A DNA stretch of 30,564 bases from Candidatus Omnitrophota bacterium (GCA_016190205.1 JACPQZ010000075.1:1-30564); one strand, 5' to 3'; shown: positions 27,001 to 28,489, counted from the first letter of the stretch. Notes: a model not told the origin generated them from the letters alone. Translations and numbers: made by a program.

Positions 27001-28489
27001 AGGCTATGAGCCCCAGTTCGACATCGCCTTTGATCCAGGGATCGAGGCGCCTGCCCGCCTCACGTGGAGGCAGGAGGGAATGGGCCGGGTGTATCTCCTG
27101 GAGATCCGCGACAAAAATATCTCCCTCGAGGCAGCCATTCCCATATTGATCTACGAATACGCCAACATGCTCCTCCCGCTCGATTACGAGGAAAGCGCCT
27201 TCAAGGCTTTTATCACGCTCCTCATCTTAAGCGACATGTCGCCCTCGCGCGAGACGCAGGCGGAGCGGGACGAGCTGCCGGTCCTCAAGATGAAGCAGCA
27301 GCTCTTGGAGCACATCGCCGCCGGAAAAGACGATGCCTTTGTCAAGACCTTCGTCAATCTTGCCCTGGGTTATTTTGAATCAGGTCCAGCCGTGTTTACG
27401 AAGATCAAGGAACTGGGTCTCGTAGATCACATTCAGCGAACGCGCGGGCGTGCCGAGACCCAAATGATCCAGATGCTGCTCGAGGATTCTGCGGAGAAGG
27501 TGGAGCGTCTTAGAGTGGCCATACCGCAGCATGCGGCCTTTAAGGAGCTCGGCTTAAGCGATGCGGAGGTTAACAGCCTCGTCGCGCGCGTCGTGTTCGA
27601 CGGGGACTTGCCGGAGACTACATTGGGTGAACAAAAAGGCGACGGCATCGCGATCAACGCGAATATCCAGAATCCGATTGTTCTAGGATATGCCTTTGCG
27701 CACGAGGCGATTCACCTCTTGCGGATTAAAAACCATTCTGTGCTGGCCTGGGCCCTGCCCGGCTTCGAGGCCTTGAGACAGGTGCGCGAGGCGTACGGCC
27801 AGGACTCCATCCCTGCGGGTCAGGGGGTCGGCGGCGCCCAGCTTGAGCATTTCAACTCCATGCTGGCCGATATCGCCCGCATGGCTTCTGACCCGGACCT
27901 CGCGGCCGGTCCCATAAAGTGGATGAAAGAGGAAGACAGCGCGGCAGCACGTGAGGGTCTGCGCGTTGCTGCCCTCCTCACGCAGGGGTACTCCCTCGGG
28001 GTGCTTACGGACGGCGCTCAACCTACAGAGCGTCTGCGCACCTTACTCCCTGTGGCCTACAGCGCCCGAGCCTTAAACGAGCAAGGCATTAATCCAGACC
28101 TCCTTCAGGCCGAGGAAAGGAGCATCCATCTTTACACGGGTCCGACCGCCCTTGAGAACGCGCTCCGTGCGGGCAGTGCGATTGACGCAGTGTTCGTCAC
28201 CCGTGAGGAAATGGAAGCCCTGGGCGGTCAGCACGGCGGCGAGATCACGATGGGCAAGAGAAAGGTCCGGGCGTACTATGCCCACAGGATTATGCTCGAT
28301 CTCAAGCTCTACCAACTGCTCTCCTTGAATGGGTTTGAGATTTCCCACATGGAGCACACGTATCCGGCTCTCTACGAGTACTACAGACTGGTACGCGAGT
28401 TCATGCTGGAAAGGGAGCCCGAGCGCAAGCGCGCCTGGGAGTTGAAACTGCGCGAGACCGCCGCCTCCATCCTCCGGACCGCGGCGTAA
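2..28489 (+). CDS. Giant multidomain protein: YD-like repeats, SecA-like ATPase, HExxH metalloprotease modules (5'-partial)
   Basis: One uninterrupted frame runs from base 2 to the TAA at 28487-28489. It is already inside a YD-like repeat at the window edge, so the gene starts upstream; the GTG at 101 is an internal valine with no ribosome binding site. Residues here are counted from that GTG (C-terminus at 9462). Order of parts: YD-like repeats with three helical inserts (to ~2145), hydrophobic helical block (~2164-2336), charged linker (~2560-2870), alpha/beta tandem repeats (~2890-3285), beta-rich region (~3370-4230), helical region and hydrophobic block (~4840-5155), SecA-like ATPase (~5770-6390), long helical region (to ~8030), four metalloprotease-like modules (~8045-9285), short tail. 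No complete homologue is recognised. YD repeats in known families form extracellular shells, so a surface or secreted location is plausible, but the N-terminus and any signal peptide are outside the window. Function as a whole is unknown. Confidence 0.95.
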   Translation: MTTTHRTFGYGQSEGPFPTGYNGLGQIVFYQDDVYSSAEPGKVTHVQFGTNKDWQHVEPRYNSRGQLEDYWEVRREFKEDGSLDTYTFTHRTFGYPAGQGTYPTGYNDLGQVVAYHDEIWTSADPLKKEEIYFGAQDMNLFSTAPQLSWQEAPRYNSQGQLLEYWEYRVEKGLTAPLGTRIDTSRLYVGTDTHRTFGYASGQGPFPTGYNDLGQVVAYHDEIWESATPDKIREIFFGAFDLYLNGSGAHIERRTPGYNSQGQLVDYWQYEVELAIGTPLGWDFQPDRLYLGTNTHRTFGYGQSEGPFPTGYNDLGQVVAYHDEIWESATPDKIREIFFGAFDSNLASGGAQINRSTPPVYDSQGRLESYWQYEVELGPWKPVDRPYVGTNTRRTGLTYNGRGQITGYTDEIVSSTALRIVTTLEQRDMVYNSKGQVVSYRENQRDRDSSDPVLHDVSSETLRTGIRYNRRGQITAFADRVTSSQASDLVTFLTQRDMIYNSRGQLVSYTEVSEEGDTLRTVQDIFGMLNHLLWDNWDSAWGPKPESDWWVQEVISGRRTLEQAVREFLADSNWSRLTHEQFVRAVTFLFDGNWDANQPNSYTYHDDAIAALQAGTLTRAQFVDGIFGWYDSHKPGNIGNLRTVTITDRVFGVLAADGVTRLASGFNDLGQVTQYVDFIHSSASPDRETFIMFGFGHDQVGGRYQPVDPVYDAAGRAMDYWEITWDRSRPGTPAALDTLVFNHRRQMGYNGRGQITRMVRDEITRIVDGPTGEAFELTARVTQSINGYDSLGQITAYRETTEDPNHTDITSESTFTDIRYDGFGRQISYVENRIDRAEADFNFERFINAAWTWILSGPLTTSPLPVDMSFLNASALETRVRTYLNNLFSPVADGDVAGMNNALGLAVEALTEISFIVRLTAKLSEVGVLAQANRLAYAERHVNAYLASRNGQHFELTRAEYLDTMLREVFNYNAADPSTAFIRILHWIMGAHVENDTSWVVPFNDETAVETAQDLWEDEVSTWINVQWQDPDGVTTQFDRNAKLAEWLVRSSGIFGGLDASQQTAWIAAIRGTLDMAMELVLDGMTLINPETGEEFTIPPVSLEDSAELAQALAGIRDEFIEAALILPVDGTDEEIGFRDMVRAVVAQGDGGINPDALAVYQNRYITEWEGRTYAQHLYDGMAEFRNLLSGADRSLWNYVLMSDVPRDPATVYQAFAVGYFGPQDELGGTNRVTEERLAMRMAILESTLINTGNLWLWDETTLERLETRYNERGQLSYYKQILAANGETFTTAQERFVDRYNTLGQIAEFREREQNSAYPDLTTETHRYNIGYDANERLTDFTEDRREFSQDVLDRGDIERVVEGGLRDLRHALWSVLTRLSYFGLSEEEAVRRFGFSNRDIVDQNSNLARTSEALEQVLLDRLTSLLEEGASEEEIMAYEARFLTLALFALRVYAAVNEAIPDASYVLGVIDPWMRGWESGWDRDDIQDAKLNWVKSMLDLRREGRVDDARFLEALERIFGFALETTHGSAEDRYSVDSADERWYLFDLMRTAFFDALEFSAVEMRLNSDVFEVFQALNILDQRSTLLRTSIAYYTASDEAANPAHSAGEIKSYQDVNVSGGRRVREKVSDITYNALGQRASQKIERRDSGVVPVFPYEPDSSQFNRTVTLTRSNMVYDYAGNLAAWRDTVAAGGDSSQTAVSSLLRSGIVYDPATGQSAAKIEFETRSAPVSGISTEGVDEKTLTIQFGYRYNSLGQAEEYNEVIRENASSNLTTSFYYRDITYTDEGNLFSMTREMNRVGAPSDYAPNGLNETTVTQREWTLYNELGFVTAYEDHEVYSSHYGGTYRGVFARDPVNGDDVDVSDFDEQNHRYKGAAARTVFSDITYDRLGRLDKQWTTQYRNYTGSTVNWLLDQLLFSGDEDVRYWGDGMSRDYIESLPMLDDYRDRYRNWHVESRTHRENTSYDNRTGRVLDYRDESWSYSNPRSSPAMNSDHLRVNYPEDWGEHKYYSVGVGNTNEDDWNLLLFMYTLDDDGDHEHLRGIQVSHTKPDGDRPTHTVVEYNKFGQELEWDERNKSHYYNGSPGEGDGSGFNEWADERVSHGRDILYDRNGLKGFEKVYVEGEYEGKPEKHRTIYSYTGGRETTVKIKYKKDGAKIKITTISDDLGGTIYHKVKVKVDRSGGGGGKGGIGKILTDYNPWYIVLKEIFGEEVANQIFQWTMTVGIIVLSIVQPEFLSLLGEWMSTFASWLGEQWALFVQTLLQSENVFLNVLGKVLSAATDLVTAFVDTVKAVYQGISDAFNWVGDKFGSFLSDAWKGFVDLLPDGFVKFVSGIFNSNIFSKLISGINKLLTGIGKFIQKLARLLKLDKIMTAKSFARIPLGVKRFIIKVAISRALRELDINPYVSNILGSFGRDFFDNLMSPYDADGKFVPFDVLGDDGKIETIDSFSENFSFSLSETLMSMNVPGLVLNQYMTDQLVQSLGTFDGLFLANFIDALFIDHDLYQLSARPDGVLEEGGEGSLLEQARAGTRTFGSAILRATESALLQHAFTEAERLMTDAVGEELGILAGITLRDLVPAIQQEVKNVRDEARVRAQQLNQQNTRSGADFENRRREPVDGALDPGGKSKDLPGAPGGVDMGSKTAAFRGAQGQVDPAERIRLVFDGVQTGQELMSGLNVRNTDVAGARPAAPAQPDKPFGADAASAQQREDASGTLDQANMSQFTAAPPLPQMLSLAVDPNVKEFVNTLAALVREKGAGTDSLFASLETGIDSEPALDSDNLDVGGVDRAQTKERLDLAGAGQDETSRRDLPQDARLEEEDSRERTLEDIGPQREEGTRVAETAARVAEAEKKLAPEMDVSKLAPVEETKTPDTGLEEFTSGSEVISDKDNTRIEESQKQIEAEKAKLIELAQDPLNQDFIEVSVEAAAQLMEDLGFNQGIIDAFRTLMDDLGVKTVLAQFNQGANQLVVEVGNFKEGKGIAIEKLTSVADFLENVAKALENVGLSGQDMREAATRVRDLSTALKEAGVKEFALKLTIGPNDVQVLISFEMRTENIGKFIDAFKKHLSMEQQQGLKDVQKILQALGIEQAVFVYNPHENVFTVQIDLSKADDAKLMEVEKVLKDEGQYKLEKSLVEIKSFLRGIGVQSLGLEAEISPTGNKFELVVEVSSGEQARQIAQFLGIKMHDVVAELMKRGGSLRVNVASNQMVAVLENIDGSADKELRDFLAGKIDRLNQLKLEGFDLSQLIGAIKRVEIDVTTGEVLYVKFEFAFKNPDELKGYLIGIGMDQEAVNRFIVGQFNAGVKNPNRVEIELDWRGKTQADGTVPMLKEPRIRIPAVGYDSEKQTVAGRIGQGIRTGLDRAAKWLSGLTGHKEKVPAPPVEGDREPAPVEPAVVPATEGLGKGFMLQPVAMGQGVLPGMPAEATAKVVTRSGTELPIPADIKKTIGLSNEGLYALVQGPNGEVEMFAVTPSGNLALTPDGAPVFAARLTPQGFFEARHRGATGQQVVAALGERLGPVNPEQIASGDIIATRSPKGVISTKVLSFHLSKEGASAFEQGLILTSGAGGYKGKLEEVLAQVHAEPISKQSVTVLVNEREGGLSTQLVLERGDEQFAQVFQARDGGAYVWAYKNQWGNPLAKSEFNLDGPGITITGLGSEFNVDFKGAADAVSAQIVENLKARLSTGPLVGVDAAEDPKLGLAGIRLITAVTKQKGVLHDTVIQFKQEGGMSKDTWIYLNTVHVTTGEISKAVYLASGERLTEGTRDKAMNIQASLFEKGGAAKTLKLNATPVRDVDGHVTGYAYEASGDSTLLDGTVVDQKILDIFNGELKALKSPALFQGTGAGRALFVEGLDFEFERLAHDTVGIRVFDPMGRFSAHVDREGRVEVMTQVVDPKSNQFEKRIVLGQFVVDPADPDRNRNTISWSTQKGTQLSGLSRYTEGWVYENKKAVNIKQWEPDFVEYTDPDTGEQNPIAVYVKTSLWDGILNQAPDLKDTTLTFDRTMVEKRSRTNPLEVTDRDVTGWDTNSETGKRENLREQHRAFVETPLKDPQTGEMRPVPVPTDIMAERWDGILNQAPDLKDTTLTYDRTAHVTLDSKDPANLLMKRVMVTGFEKNKENGRWTSIEETHHSFSEDQQEGKRVEFAGVSEARRTLTRFVEKSSETGQTVYGGYDIRTTIERNGAGPEDLKEIQTWDSWILEKDGVMRTVDFHRQVASSDPEGTFRLDEKGEIELAPKGLEAYSVTEENITGDDILRVAESDHGRQASVWFGGGKPGDSLEPPRARLTLTKGSRENLLPISAADAVKIEYQGIASITPRVAQPLKDAVELVIDYYSRKAGSANIALGIYALDRSRDHFSTPGSGGERTLLTQMEDAALRDAGMAQDIVDKARVVSDKIGSADSEKGIQLILKEDADLKVLFDALPAEERDAFEKVLAPAMVLGDGHKSALGKSGAPATLTLDEAMKQYNQAREMELKIRAVSTYLEDPGAMKGTVKHMRDFLNNVSARQTQFVEKNGQLELRQDRVVGAGTAVTVVSNYRDATPGEAAEFQNNKVALSDQAELNALYKHLKEGDWGAIMDSPTVLAGKILLEEQAPTGVGLARSKNAELDRKELVSRLENYLQSDSVSDLENHDSAKGKLLQGQGPYAVRGGEIMKIHSRAGFKPASPEEAEAYRKREQDIWEIDKDTGYKLAHARSGDFSKLTQEDFENLGISILEQEVRLGSLVDSKAKEFIGHIRYASGNADKDTRAAFLHLYKTDAEGFLPQIEFGAQVFNNLHSWRDVHVTLSEGKTSELWTALGADGIVDSKKDEAKAKQAVDALSALADMITSGKHSLGELLQAQDEARAENKVLSHMMQEDFAKVRRHVMVMHAPGFVAKEVAIYVGVALATAGVGAVVKGVADTGRYAKLGFDLARWTEEAAAVARATQKVGQGSKLAKFGVGRLVNKELSIVTTSQRFGLWWRSSLHTLADYRNPALFFKSGWTMAKGLTLFNLTGGQIFVPLVLGHQTLLGHDAAGRPVMSSFLDRDRRMFNMEEQISFLYETAKFGMFAGPFFRMAVPSTLFAKGVPAEQGAPKTWFGKAVKRSGETRVGVGLASAKNAVREGLYLTAEGDALAARLGPNVAKGYAQFQKSFLGKQIHFAVGMGKFDMARQAATAALVSMGVPQPWAERIGGLAFFLIPVKLAPIGAVRPDSRLTGVRILDGSGKKGEGRYVSLEKVDGKASDLKIWEDILTSVKRGVDVRFVDGKGSEYHSKEPFAEEALRGINDHVKQLTIKEFIDKHGPDQILDIPAGNRPSADRPLPPTAPSMRGHFPGRLTGIRGQRGFILNPFAELPRLFGRRTTAVEEAQPQLEQPRLRENMRKPIQELQDRLNEVMVGQERRIDNLTEQVEDRVLSRISIDTARQAGLGRRGPFHTPRYRSLTKGLERSGERTTLGDIFGKRMPESYRHIRVHGDLKAWAQGERMDAIEKGPRGLERLYREYVEPHERLVQGGEASTDQWQSSGELSRAAMGRITDKVMAQRKLTPQERQAALDGDHKIIRRLMFSAGLESEGALKQVEGEVKARLAYLAELDAVRDIGLVIEADKVVDISQKIGQEITFKRGGKEYKVLVTGDLVRLATYHIFEELTAFTSGSHTDAATEAHRLLAREIADGTGLKLGEIAERLKATAQDTATSHPVRKFLQDITTTIEKRGWQEVVVSDGVAKEARPRMLGVPEIVAREQLTVIMKRVGLEFRSDESDAIQKITTLTDFLDAADQAKQFRLQVGDAVYRGTIDREAGRISLTPIEGGKTVSLRLRPSDQLPRKAKKEIDTAFRKFLERHGAKTARVSVDQLDQVIALKDFNVEGATGGGKTLVVISRLILETFKRPEGAKLYITPSNIETEKIFSDGLELDLPKTEAEVENMEIVRNIEVRAAEGRPRDIRLRYKGKVVDGTFGTKEGLVQFLKEAVERQAQDPNSRVLMTYAEIVRQATGQELVNGDRVAQGIRARHERGLGAQGSQEQELLILLKSNRIIVFDFNQAGHLFNTVEGFTEAYRNTPFRVFDEIQRITSEPLSFVLGTGMMLAGNHRDFKLIKTLVEKVNLDIHNEKVVQVRADAARFEALDAKGEVDAVLIGSNGEVRALTKSLQEKYLRHTPELRGTRLRTSYLLSAFQGAIDPINFEYTVKDGKIRPLTRGVAGVSEQVPNDLAHIMSINENRRLRGEGSVEDPGTLEVLDSVAGISRFEFFQGGINRGVSATMEGLEVFIEGATGARIMRFNEGDVPSLGLSYRIVDNILGPDGRMNAAIVDNIVQLAGGKTGSRGMLILATDESVQALEGQLGDPLKGRDIRRFDFSLDPGSKDHVDLVSKIAEKGYIILGTQVAGTGQNFRGSYDIMHLDNKISLVEIRQNFGRNRRLDGGRRAEGGRYKVLDLGFLRGQFAEARHDMNVLAQYYEQIGDHKTVQLLRNLDKGHYDSFLERTQASQDPMPSTEFFNEVLHLSSRLTQAHRTSKVAVSNLHDLFNYADLVNPLSHAVRIARARAATGLPGYERAVEEVQRELSDALNQERYDANLDLRARDLKGRELAEHISFMSLARAERAFRNITAQRSVLPREIVEYFETQLEAVRRVRGLDVADEHLAEGESVGNIERGRTGTLRERTEDRVEFLTKTRALGRRIALEIMPQEGDANLLKAEAQKVHTLRQAENRLARVFSKDRVSDILSEREGVAKNGRDLTPEGKVFVDTLLTLARSQEVRARAAAALGVSLSDEDEISEKALELTRGLIDGGWVPALDVSPDALGRLMTVEEVSETLSSVDPDFQRPDLDTYRNLLSAPDFDQALRDWVPSERLPSGIIEARARYDSLRVIQGRAEKALGHEDGVPYHALRVDAEAEFGQALEGISLGALHALDNPAVLPGYLRLVPGRMSADEHAKVANVVQNLRTLFDNTERAEYTLADITLAQVLSVVRGEASSLELLRGRGVRDEMLEHLLEAEVSRGQGRESLNREKEERLFRARRLREQELRQSNRRERPGLPERQLDILARKDAETDQPLKHELSRIEEEYARREHTEVLDVDSPLFLMQALQPQQHGQAVEPSTLARAARMANLTSIVDEVIFAQDQALTSRRSASLIQKVEAAARELNTLRPEEVSLARFKETALAHGLSSEKDLMLLTGRMQDHLRVQSLGDPQLARAFDGLSRLFKLAHELSVHFPQYQVFDILYSLDETLWWEVFRTRLVQDVSEKLLERGIRGDEADRQVRAFERLLESGDTAGMDQVRSQMGLPAISMQTDLLETRALTFNELSAVAYNLFGQDKGIKTIEDIYLRAAAAAVEILRLRHPEIPDEMSDVEVLVQYQNEYISIASPLVTLVFSLFGSRRDMPGRTVIETQLQQVPHMVEKKTGDFVLRLESLFEKHRGRETAKESGPRLVRIARRMAREHTAIFTDHINAGVRSRALTLAQRIGQERAFTPEEAQGRLEGALNALRGASAPQEVMQQARRLERMIFDTPHFDKRRAELLTQVEEEAKAILGLELLGHAPIDQAWRLEGVKIQKDTLGRSAGFEATLSQPKGGKDRFVVSGGLRHPHGKNAAGQFVLRAEIQGNGQQPLRLTGFRVSDLPHVWRIAFVQGREEMLVQYEKALKKVAVAQGRRERAHRTAQWRNERAALRNFSKALAQTRLLQAQISPVDIPQTIACDHSAPFSALAAEQVSPAIRLLEEEILRQESEWAARLADPSVFQLTQPIAQAITTAGEPSRYNAGPMEQMRDSRDRKLALLQHAERQLLRGTEADLEEALRYVTDPAQAGIVLHKPADWAQWGLSDKRDWLASELNRYFTGEIAPVMELLNKPEEEGDGKFVADPGENPDDTKRILMDAQVAPLIEPNLGERKETLPANQRKHEAYLDAQRRYSERSELPATKSSIARTLLNPGLPELQEKILEALRSRLTGTSSLSAEWVYRNVILTGRYDLLNVDERAAVYSVLANDVEFVNYRGRKVTLFHAEIFSLVDKGLMPMLPGITDVQAELLGQNEYAERWAFSKLVNLYAKELQKHDSPEARRAAGMEHYVELAEAMFEQYRGWIKKGAQSFKGDDLFQFVRAQLGRAAPLAVVEKQAGDFNAFADQYNEAVRDASKNTGFHYSLADGTHGIVVNIGRLSFNAELADFFRTFIHEVVHAVDMAVNKATSVWDAFGNSQPGETNQFVDHATKEGTAETGSLIVLRELENHNPNQGWAVINAEREMLVGQKEIGYQIGAEVLKWVVEQVEGLGGASPVAIRWEDFIHVIMPAYRALGLGRMTYYEFTKLVRRLASPQAADMAPIPGQRSNYSLLSVTSAGVKVLHKWDGSVESVSPAQGHGDAALQAVIHGATTRLQEQEDSARSKVERYENARGSGSDRALLASLRDEANRAVKAWGRAAAEAAGHEAWGSGSWSDTGVARNLAEEMELDKWLQGLDQVRGKEAPIGAADARKADKEFMGRLLADRPRVDEAVRGVTQRFEEGGLSIPPDLDKILAQADWNRLTPDQARAAHVALFFDAGLIKDGDHSLTLYEFFRKKSVAAGIFDERYRLDRPTVLFLDQFNYRAWWAYMDLALKGIDPRSPEHQAEVLQFAFDARQPVGPAENIALESGVNETAVNTESKDYYLNTFFGRVKTLFHELTHQSLDHEKRLRYGEMQFERRAENPDDIPIHPRDRMLITEGFAQFNEGARFDDLIGTLDPTNDSDVFKRMRQLHRHQLVAGAGLEKSQPYQVGEALVEGLVKSDKLVRFREDLFRVERGLASTFEVTQRITQPQGDGLSTADVFGRILREGKVSDALTRTLIKTDGGTQSLEALVNEIRQSPERFPELIPPQYEHSLMAPLLVYYYLGASLAGSDTNTILERFGGAQRIQDIQRYIEILDQSFVRGTGEPSLQQVWAAYVLKDEKVRAEVKSWIKDLEEDEARIEAKLKKQGLHFADVLLANGRKKLVSKVLGTGDGLLDQVLGDKDGFKKLAEPEKARFLKALVEANVFNHGQALSELVLTKVYGDGISAQPKGYEPQFDIAFDPGIEAPARLTWRQEGMGRVYLLEIRDKNISLEAAIPILIYEYANMLLPLDYEESAFKAFITLLILSDMSPSRETQAERDELPVLKMKQQLLEHIAAGKDDAFVKTFVNLALGYFESGPAVFTKIKELGLVDHIQRTRGRAETQMIQMLLEDSAEKVERLRVAIPQHAAFKELGLSDAEVNSLVARVVFDGDLPETTLGEQKGDGIAINANIQNPIVLGYAFAHEAIHLLRIKNHSVLAWALPGFEALRQVREAYGQDSIPAGQGVGGAQLEHFNSMLADIARMASDPDLAAGPIKWMKEEDSAAAREGLRVAALLTQGYSLGVLTDGAQPTERLRTLLPVAYSARALNEQGINPDLLQAEERSIHLYTGPTALENALRAGSAIDAVFVTREEMEALGGQHGGEITMGKRKVRAYYAHRIMLDLKLYQLLSLNGFEISHMEHTYPALYEYYRLVREFMLEREPERKRAWELKLRETAASILRTAA
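14..1175 (+). repeat. Near-identical ~102-103-codon tandem units, each with two YD motifs
   Basis: Each unit contains THRTFGY, a PTGYNDLGQVVAYHDEIW stretch, an acidic/aromatic linker with FFGA or YFGA, and a YNSQGQL-x-x-YW motif. Units begin near 260, 570 and 880, with a partial unit at the window edge. DNA spacing between equivalent positions is 309 bp (342 to 651) and 306 bp (651 to 957). Bases 647-720 and 953-1026 are identical over 74 bp, and 21-68 equals 891-938 over 48 bp. Identity of this kind at DNA level points to recent duplication or gene conversion rather than only protein-level selection. Confidence 0.9.
1560..1920 (+). other. Helical insert 1 within the YD region
   Basis: Residues ~487-606 break the Tyr/Gly repeat pattern. 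They are rich in Trp, Leu, Ala and Glu, with helix-like segments such as LTHEQFVRAVTFLF and LTRAQFVDGIFGWY. The two 'LT-x-x-QFV' segments look like an internal duplication. There is a distant resemblance to DUF4214-like surface-protein modules, not strong enough to name. YD repeats resume near base 1980. Confidence 0.55.
2513..3775 (+). other. Helical insert 2 within the YD region
   Basis: Residues ~805-1225 are a predicted all-helical domain of about 420 residues between YDGFGRQISYVE and YNERGQLSYYKQ. The segment FELTRAEYLDTMLREVFNY recalls the 'LT-x-x-Q/E-(F/Y)' helices of insert 1, suggesting that the inserts are related. No catalytic motif or known family is recognised. Confidence 0.55.
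4060..4775 (+). other. Helical insert 3 within the YD region
   Basis: Residues ~1320-1557 form a third helical, Leu/Ala/Arg/Glu-rich domain after YDANERLTDFTE. It contains EEGASEEEIMAYEARF and several helices with evenly spaced hydrophobic residues. It is followed by a degenerate YD copy and then YNALGQ. Function unknown. Confidence 0.5.
6546..7110 (+). other. Gly-rich hinge followed by hydrophobic/amphipathic helical block
   Basis: A Gly/Lys-rich hinge (residues ~2150-2160) ends the YD region. Residues ~2164-2336 then form a run of hydrophobic and amphipathic helices with many Trp, Phe, Leu and Gly. The segment VGIIVLSIV near residue 2190 could span a membrane, and later helices repeat a 'W/F-x-x-x-G-x-x-x' style spacing reminiscent of phage tape-measure or pore-forming segments. 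Whether it inserts into a membrane cannot be decided by eye. Confidence 0.5.
7780..8705 (+). other. Charged, low-complexity linker
   Basis: Residues ~2560-2870 are rich in Asp, Glu, Arg, Gln, Ala, Pro and Gly, with few large hydrophobics and many acidic/basic pairs. This is typical of a disordered spacer between folded modules. A short coiled-coil-like stretch (IEESQKQIEAEKAKLIEL) closes it. Confidence 0.6.
8765..9955 (+). repeat. Tandem alpha/beta repeat array (about five units of 75-90 residues)
   Basis: Residues ~2890-3285 repeat a pattern of one helix ending in a Leu-Gly-(Val/Ile) or Ala-Gly-Val turn, two beta strands and another helix. Clear unit starts are MDDLGVKTVLAQF, KEAGVKEFALKL, LQALGIEQAVFVY and RGIGVQSLGLEAEI; a more diverged unit contains IKRVEIDVTTGEVLYVKFEF. 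Units are divergent at DNA level, so this duplication is much older than the YD one. No known domain family is recognised. Confidence 0.6.
10110..10205 (+). other. Pro/Val/Glu-rich linker
   Basis: Residues ~3337-3368 (KVPAPPVEGDREPAPVEPA and flanks) are a short Pro-rich, charged spacer. It separates the alpha/beta repeat array from the following beta-rich region. Confidence 0.55.
10205..12800 (+). other. Long beta-rich region with YD-like relics
   Basis: Residues ~3370-4230 are rich in alternating hydrophobic/polar strands, with Gly, Thr, Asp and Val. Segments such as DVDGHVTGYAYEASGDS and DVTGWDTNSETGKR read like eroded YD-type hairpins. The region holds a recent internal duplication, listed separately. 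No catalytic motif was seen. A binding or scaffold role is an inference from composition only. Confidence 0.45.
11945..12268 (+). repeat. Internal 261-bp-spaced duplication, 64-bp arms
   Basis: Bases 11945-12007 recur at 12206-12268 with a single visible mismatch (TTT versus TAT, changing Phe to Tyr). The shared protein motif is WDGILNQAPDLKDTTLT followed by Tyr/Phe-Asp-Arg-Thr. The spacing is exactly 87 codons, so the duplication preserved frame. Downstream segments (VTGWDTNSETGKR versus VTGFEKNKENGR) are recognisably related but diverged. This suggests that only the arm was recently homogenised. Confidence 0.85.
12940..14615 (+). other. Helical region of unknown function
   Basis: Residues ~4280-4838 are mainly Leu/Ala/Lys/Glu-rich helical sequence with a few short strands. 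No motif or family was recognised. It leads directly into the hydrophobic block. Confidence 0.4.
14618..15565 (+). other. Hydrophobic block with several possible membrane segments
   Basis: Residues ~4840-5155 contain at least three or four hydrophobic stretches. They are AIYVGVALATAGVGAVV (~14635-14685), LTGGQIFVPLVLG (~14970-15010), FGMFAGPFFRMAVP (~15130-15175) and LAFFLIPVKLAPIGAV (~15515-15562). They are separated by basic and polar loops. Some are long enough to span a membrane, but they could also be buried helices of a soluble domain. Confidence 0.45.
17400..19265 (+). other. SecA-like / DEAD superfamily-2 ATPase domain
   Basis: The core motifs appear in correct order. Motif I is GATGGGKT at residues 5810-5817 (17528-17551), preceded by QLDQVIALKDFNVE, which lines up with the conserved QL-x-GG-x-x-L segment of SecA. 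Motif Ia is LYITPSN. Motif II is FDEIQRI with D6008 and E6009 (18122-18127). Motif III is VSATM near 6199-6203, at the place of SecA's TGT. Motif IV-like sequence is MLILATDES; motif V is GTQVAGTGQNF (6322-6332), matching SecA's TNMAGRGTD region; motif VI is QNFGRNRR (6352-6359). The SecA family moves preproteins through SecYEG using ATP. Here the module is embedded in a giant chain and lacks an obvious preprotein-crosslinking or C-terminal zinc part. Nucleotide-binding residues look intact, so ATP hydrolysis is plausible. A more general SF2 helicase is the alternative. Confidence 0.72.
19265..24190 (+). other. Long helical and partly coiled-coil region
   Basis: Residues ~6390-8030 are dominated by Leu, Ala, Glu and Arg with heptad-like spacing. 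The stretch around 20935-21130 is almost entirely Arg/Glu/Leu and looks like a coiled coil. A short beta-rich island lies near 22550-22800 (FEATLSQPKGGKDRFVVSGG and following), perhaps a small separate fold. No catalytic motif was recognised. It could be a stalk or spacer between the ATPase and the protease modules. Confidence 0.45.
24230..24845 (+). other. Metalloprotease-like module 1 (HEVVH)
   Basis: A zinc-binding HExxH motif, HEVVH, lies at residues 8108-8112 (24422-24436). It follows a strand GIVVNIGRLSF and a hydrophobic helix FFRTFI. A candidate third ligand is the Glu of EGTAE, E8146 (24536), about 34 residues after the second His, as in gluzincin-type peptidases. The glutamate of HExxH would be the catalytic base. 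The substrate is unknown; active-site residues look intact. Confidence 0.7.
25590..26250 (+). other. Metalloprotease-like module 2 (HELTH)
   Basis: HELTH at residues 8591-8595 (25871-25885) follows a hydrophobic helix, and an EGFAQF motif with E8633 (25997) lies 38 residues downstream. The Glu-Gly-x-Ala pattern matches module 1, supporting a common HExxH plus Glu zinc site. All three candidate zinc ligands and the catalytic Glu are present. The module is flanked by helical sequence and separated from module 1 by ~480 residues measured His to His. Confidence 0.7.
26985..27260 (+). other. Degenerate metalloprotease-like module 3 (YEYAN)
   Basis: A strand YLLEIRDKNIS is followed by a hydrophobic helix IPILI and YEYAN at residues 9018-9022 (27152-27166), just where HExxH is expected. 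Both His positions are replaced (Tyr and Asn) while the Glu remains. EESAF (E9030-E9031) follows closely. If this is the same fold, it cannot bind zinc in the usual way and would be a pseudo-enzyme. The assignment rests on position and pattern, so it is tentative. Confidence 0.45.
27580..27960 (+). other. Metalloprotease-like module 4 (HEAIH)
   Basis: HEAIH lies at residues 9201-9205 (27701-27715), preceded by a strand GIAINANIQ and the helix LGYAFA, the same strand-helix-HExxH order as module 1. The third ligand is not certain: E9223 in GFEALR is close, while the glutamates near 27930 are further away. It is probably an intact HExxH zinc site but is less secure than modules 1 and 2. Confidence 0.6.
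27960..28489 (+). other. C-terminal tail of the giant protein, unrecognised
   Basis: The last ~175 residues after module 4 include a mixed alpha/beta part (SIHLYTGPTALENALRAG, then VFVTREEMEALGG) and a helical end rich in Tyr, Leu, Arg and Glu. No sorting signal, LPxTG-like or PEP-CTERM-like motif, and no membrane anchor is visible at the C-terminus. No family was recognised. Confidence 0.45.
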
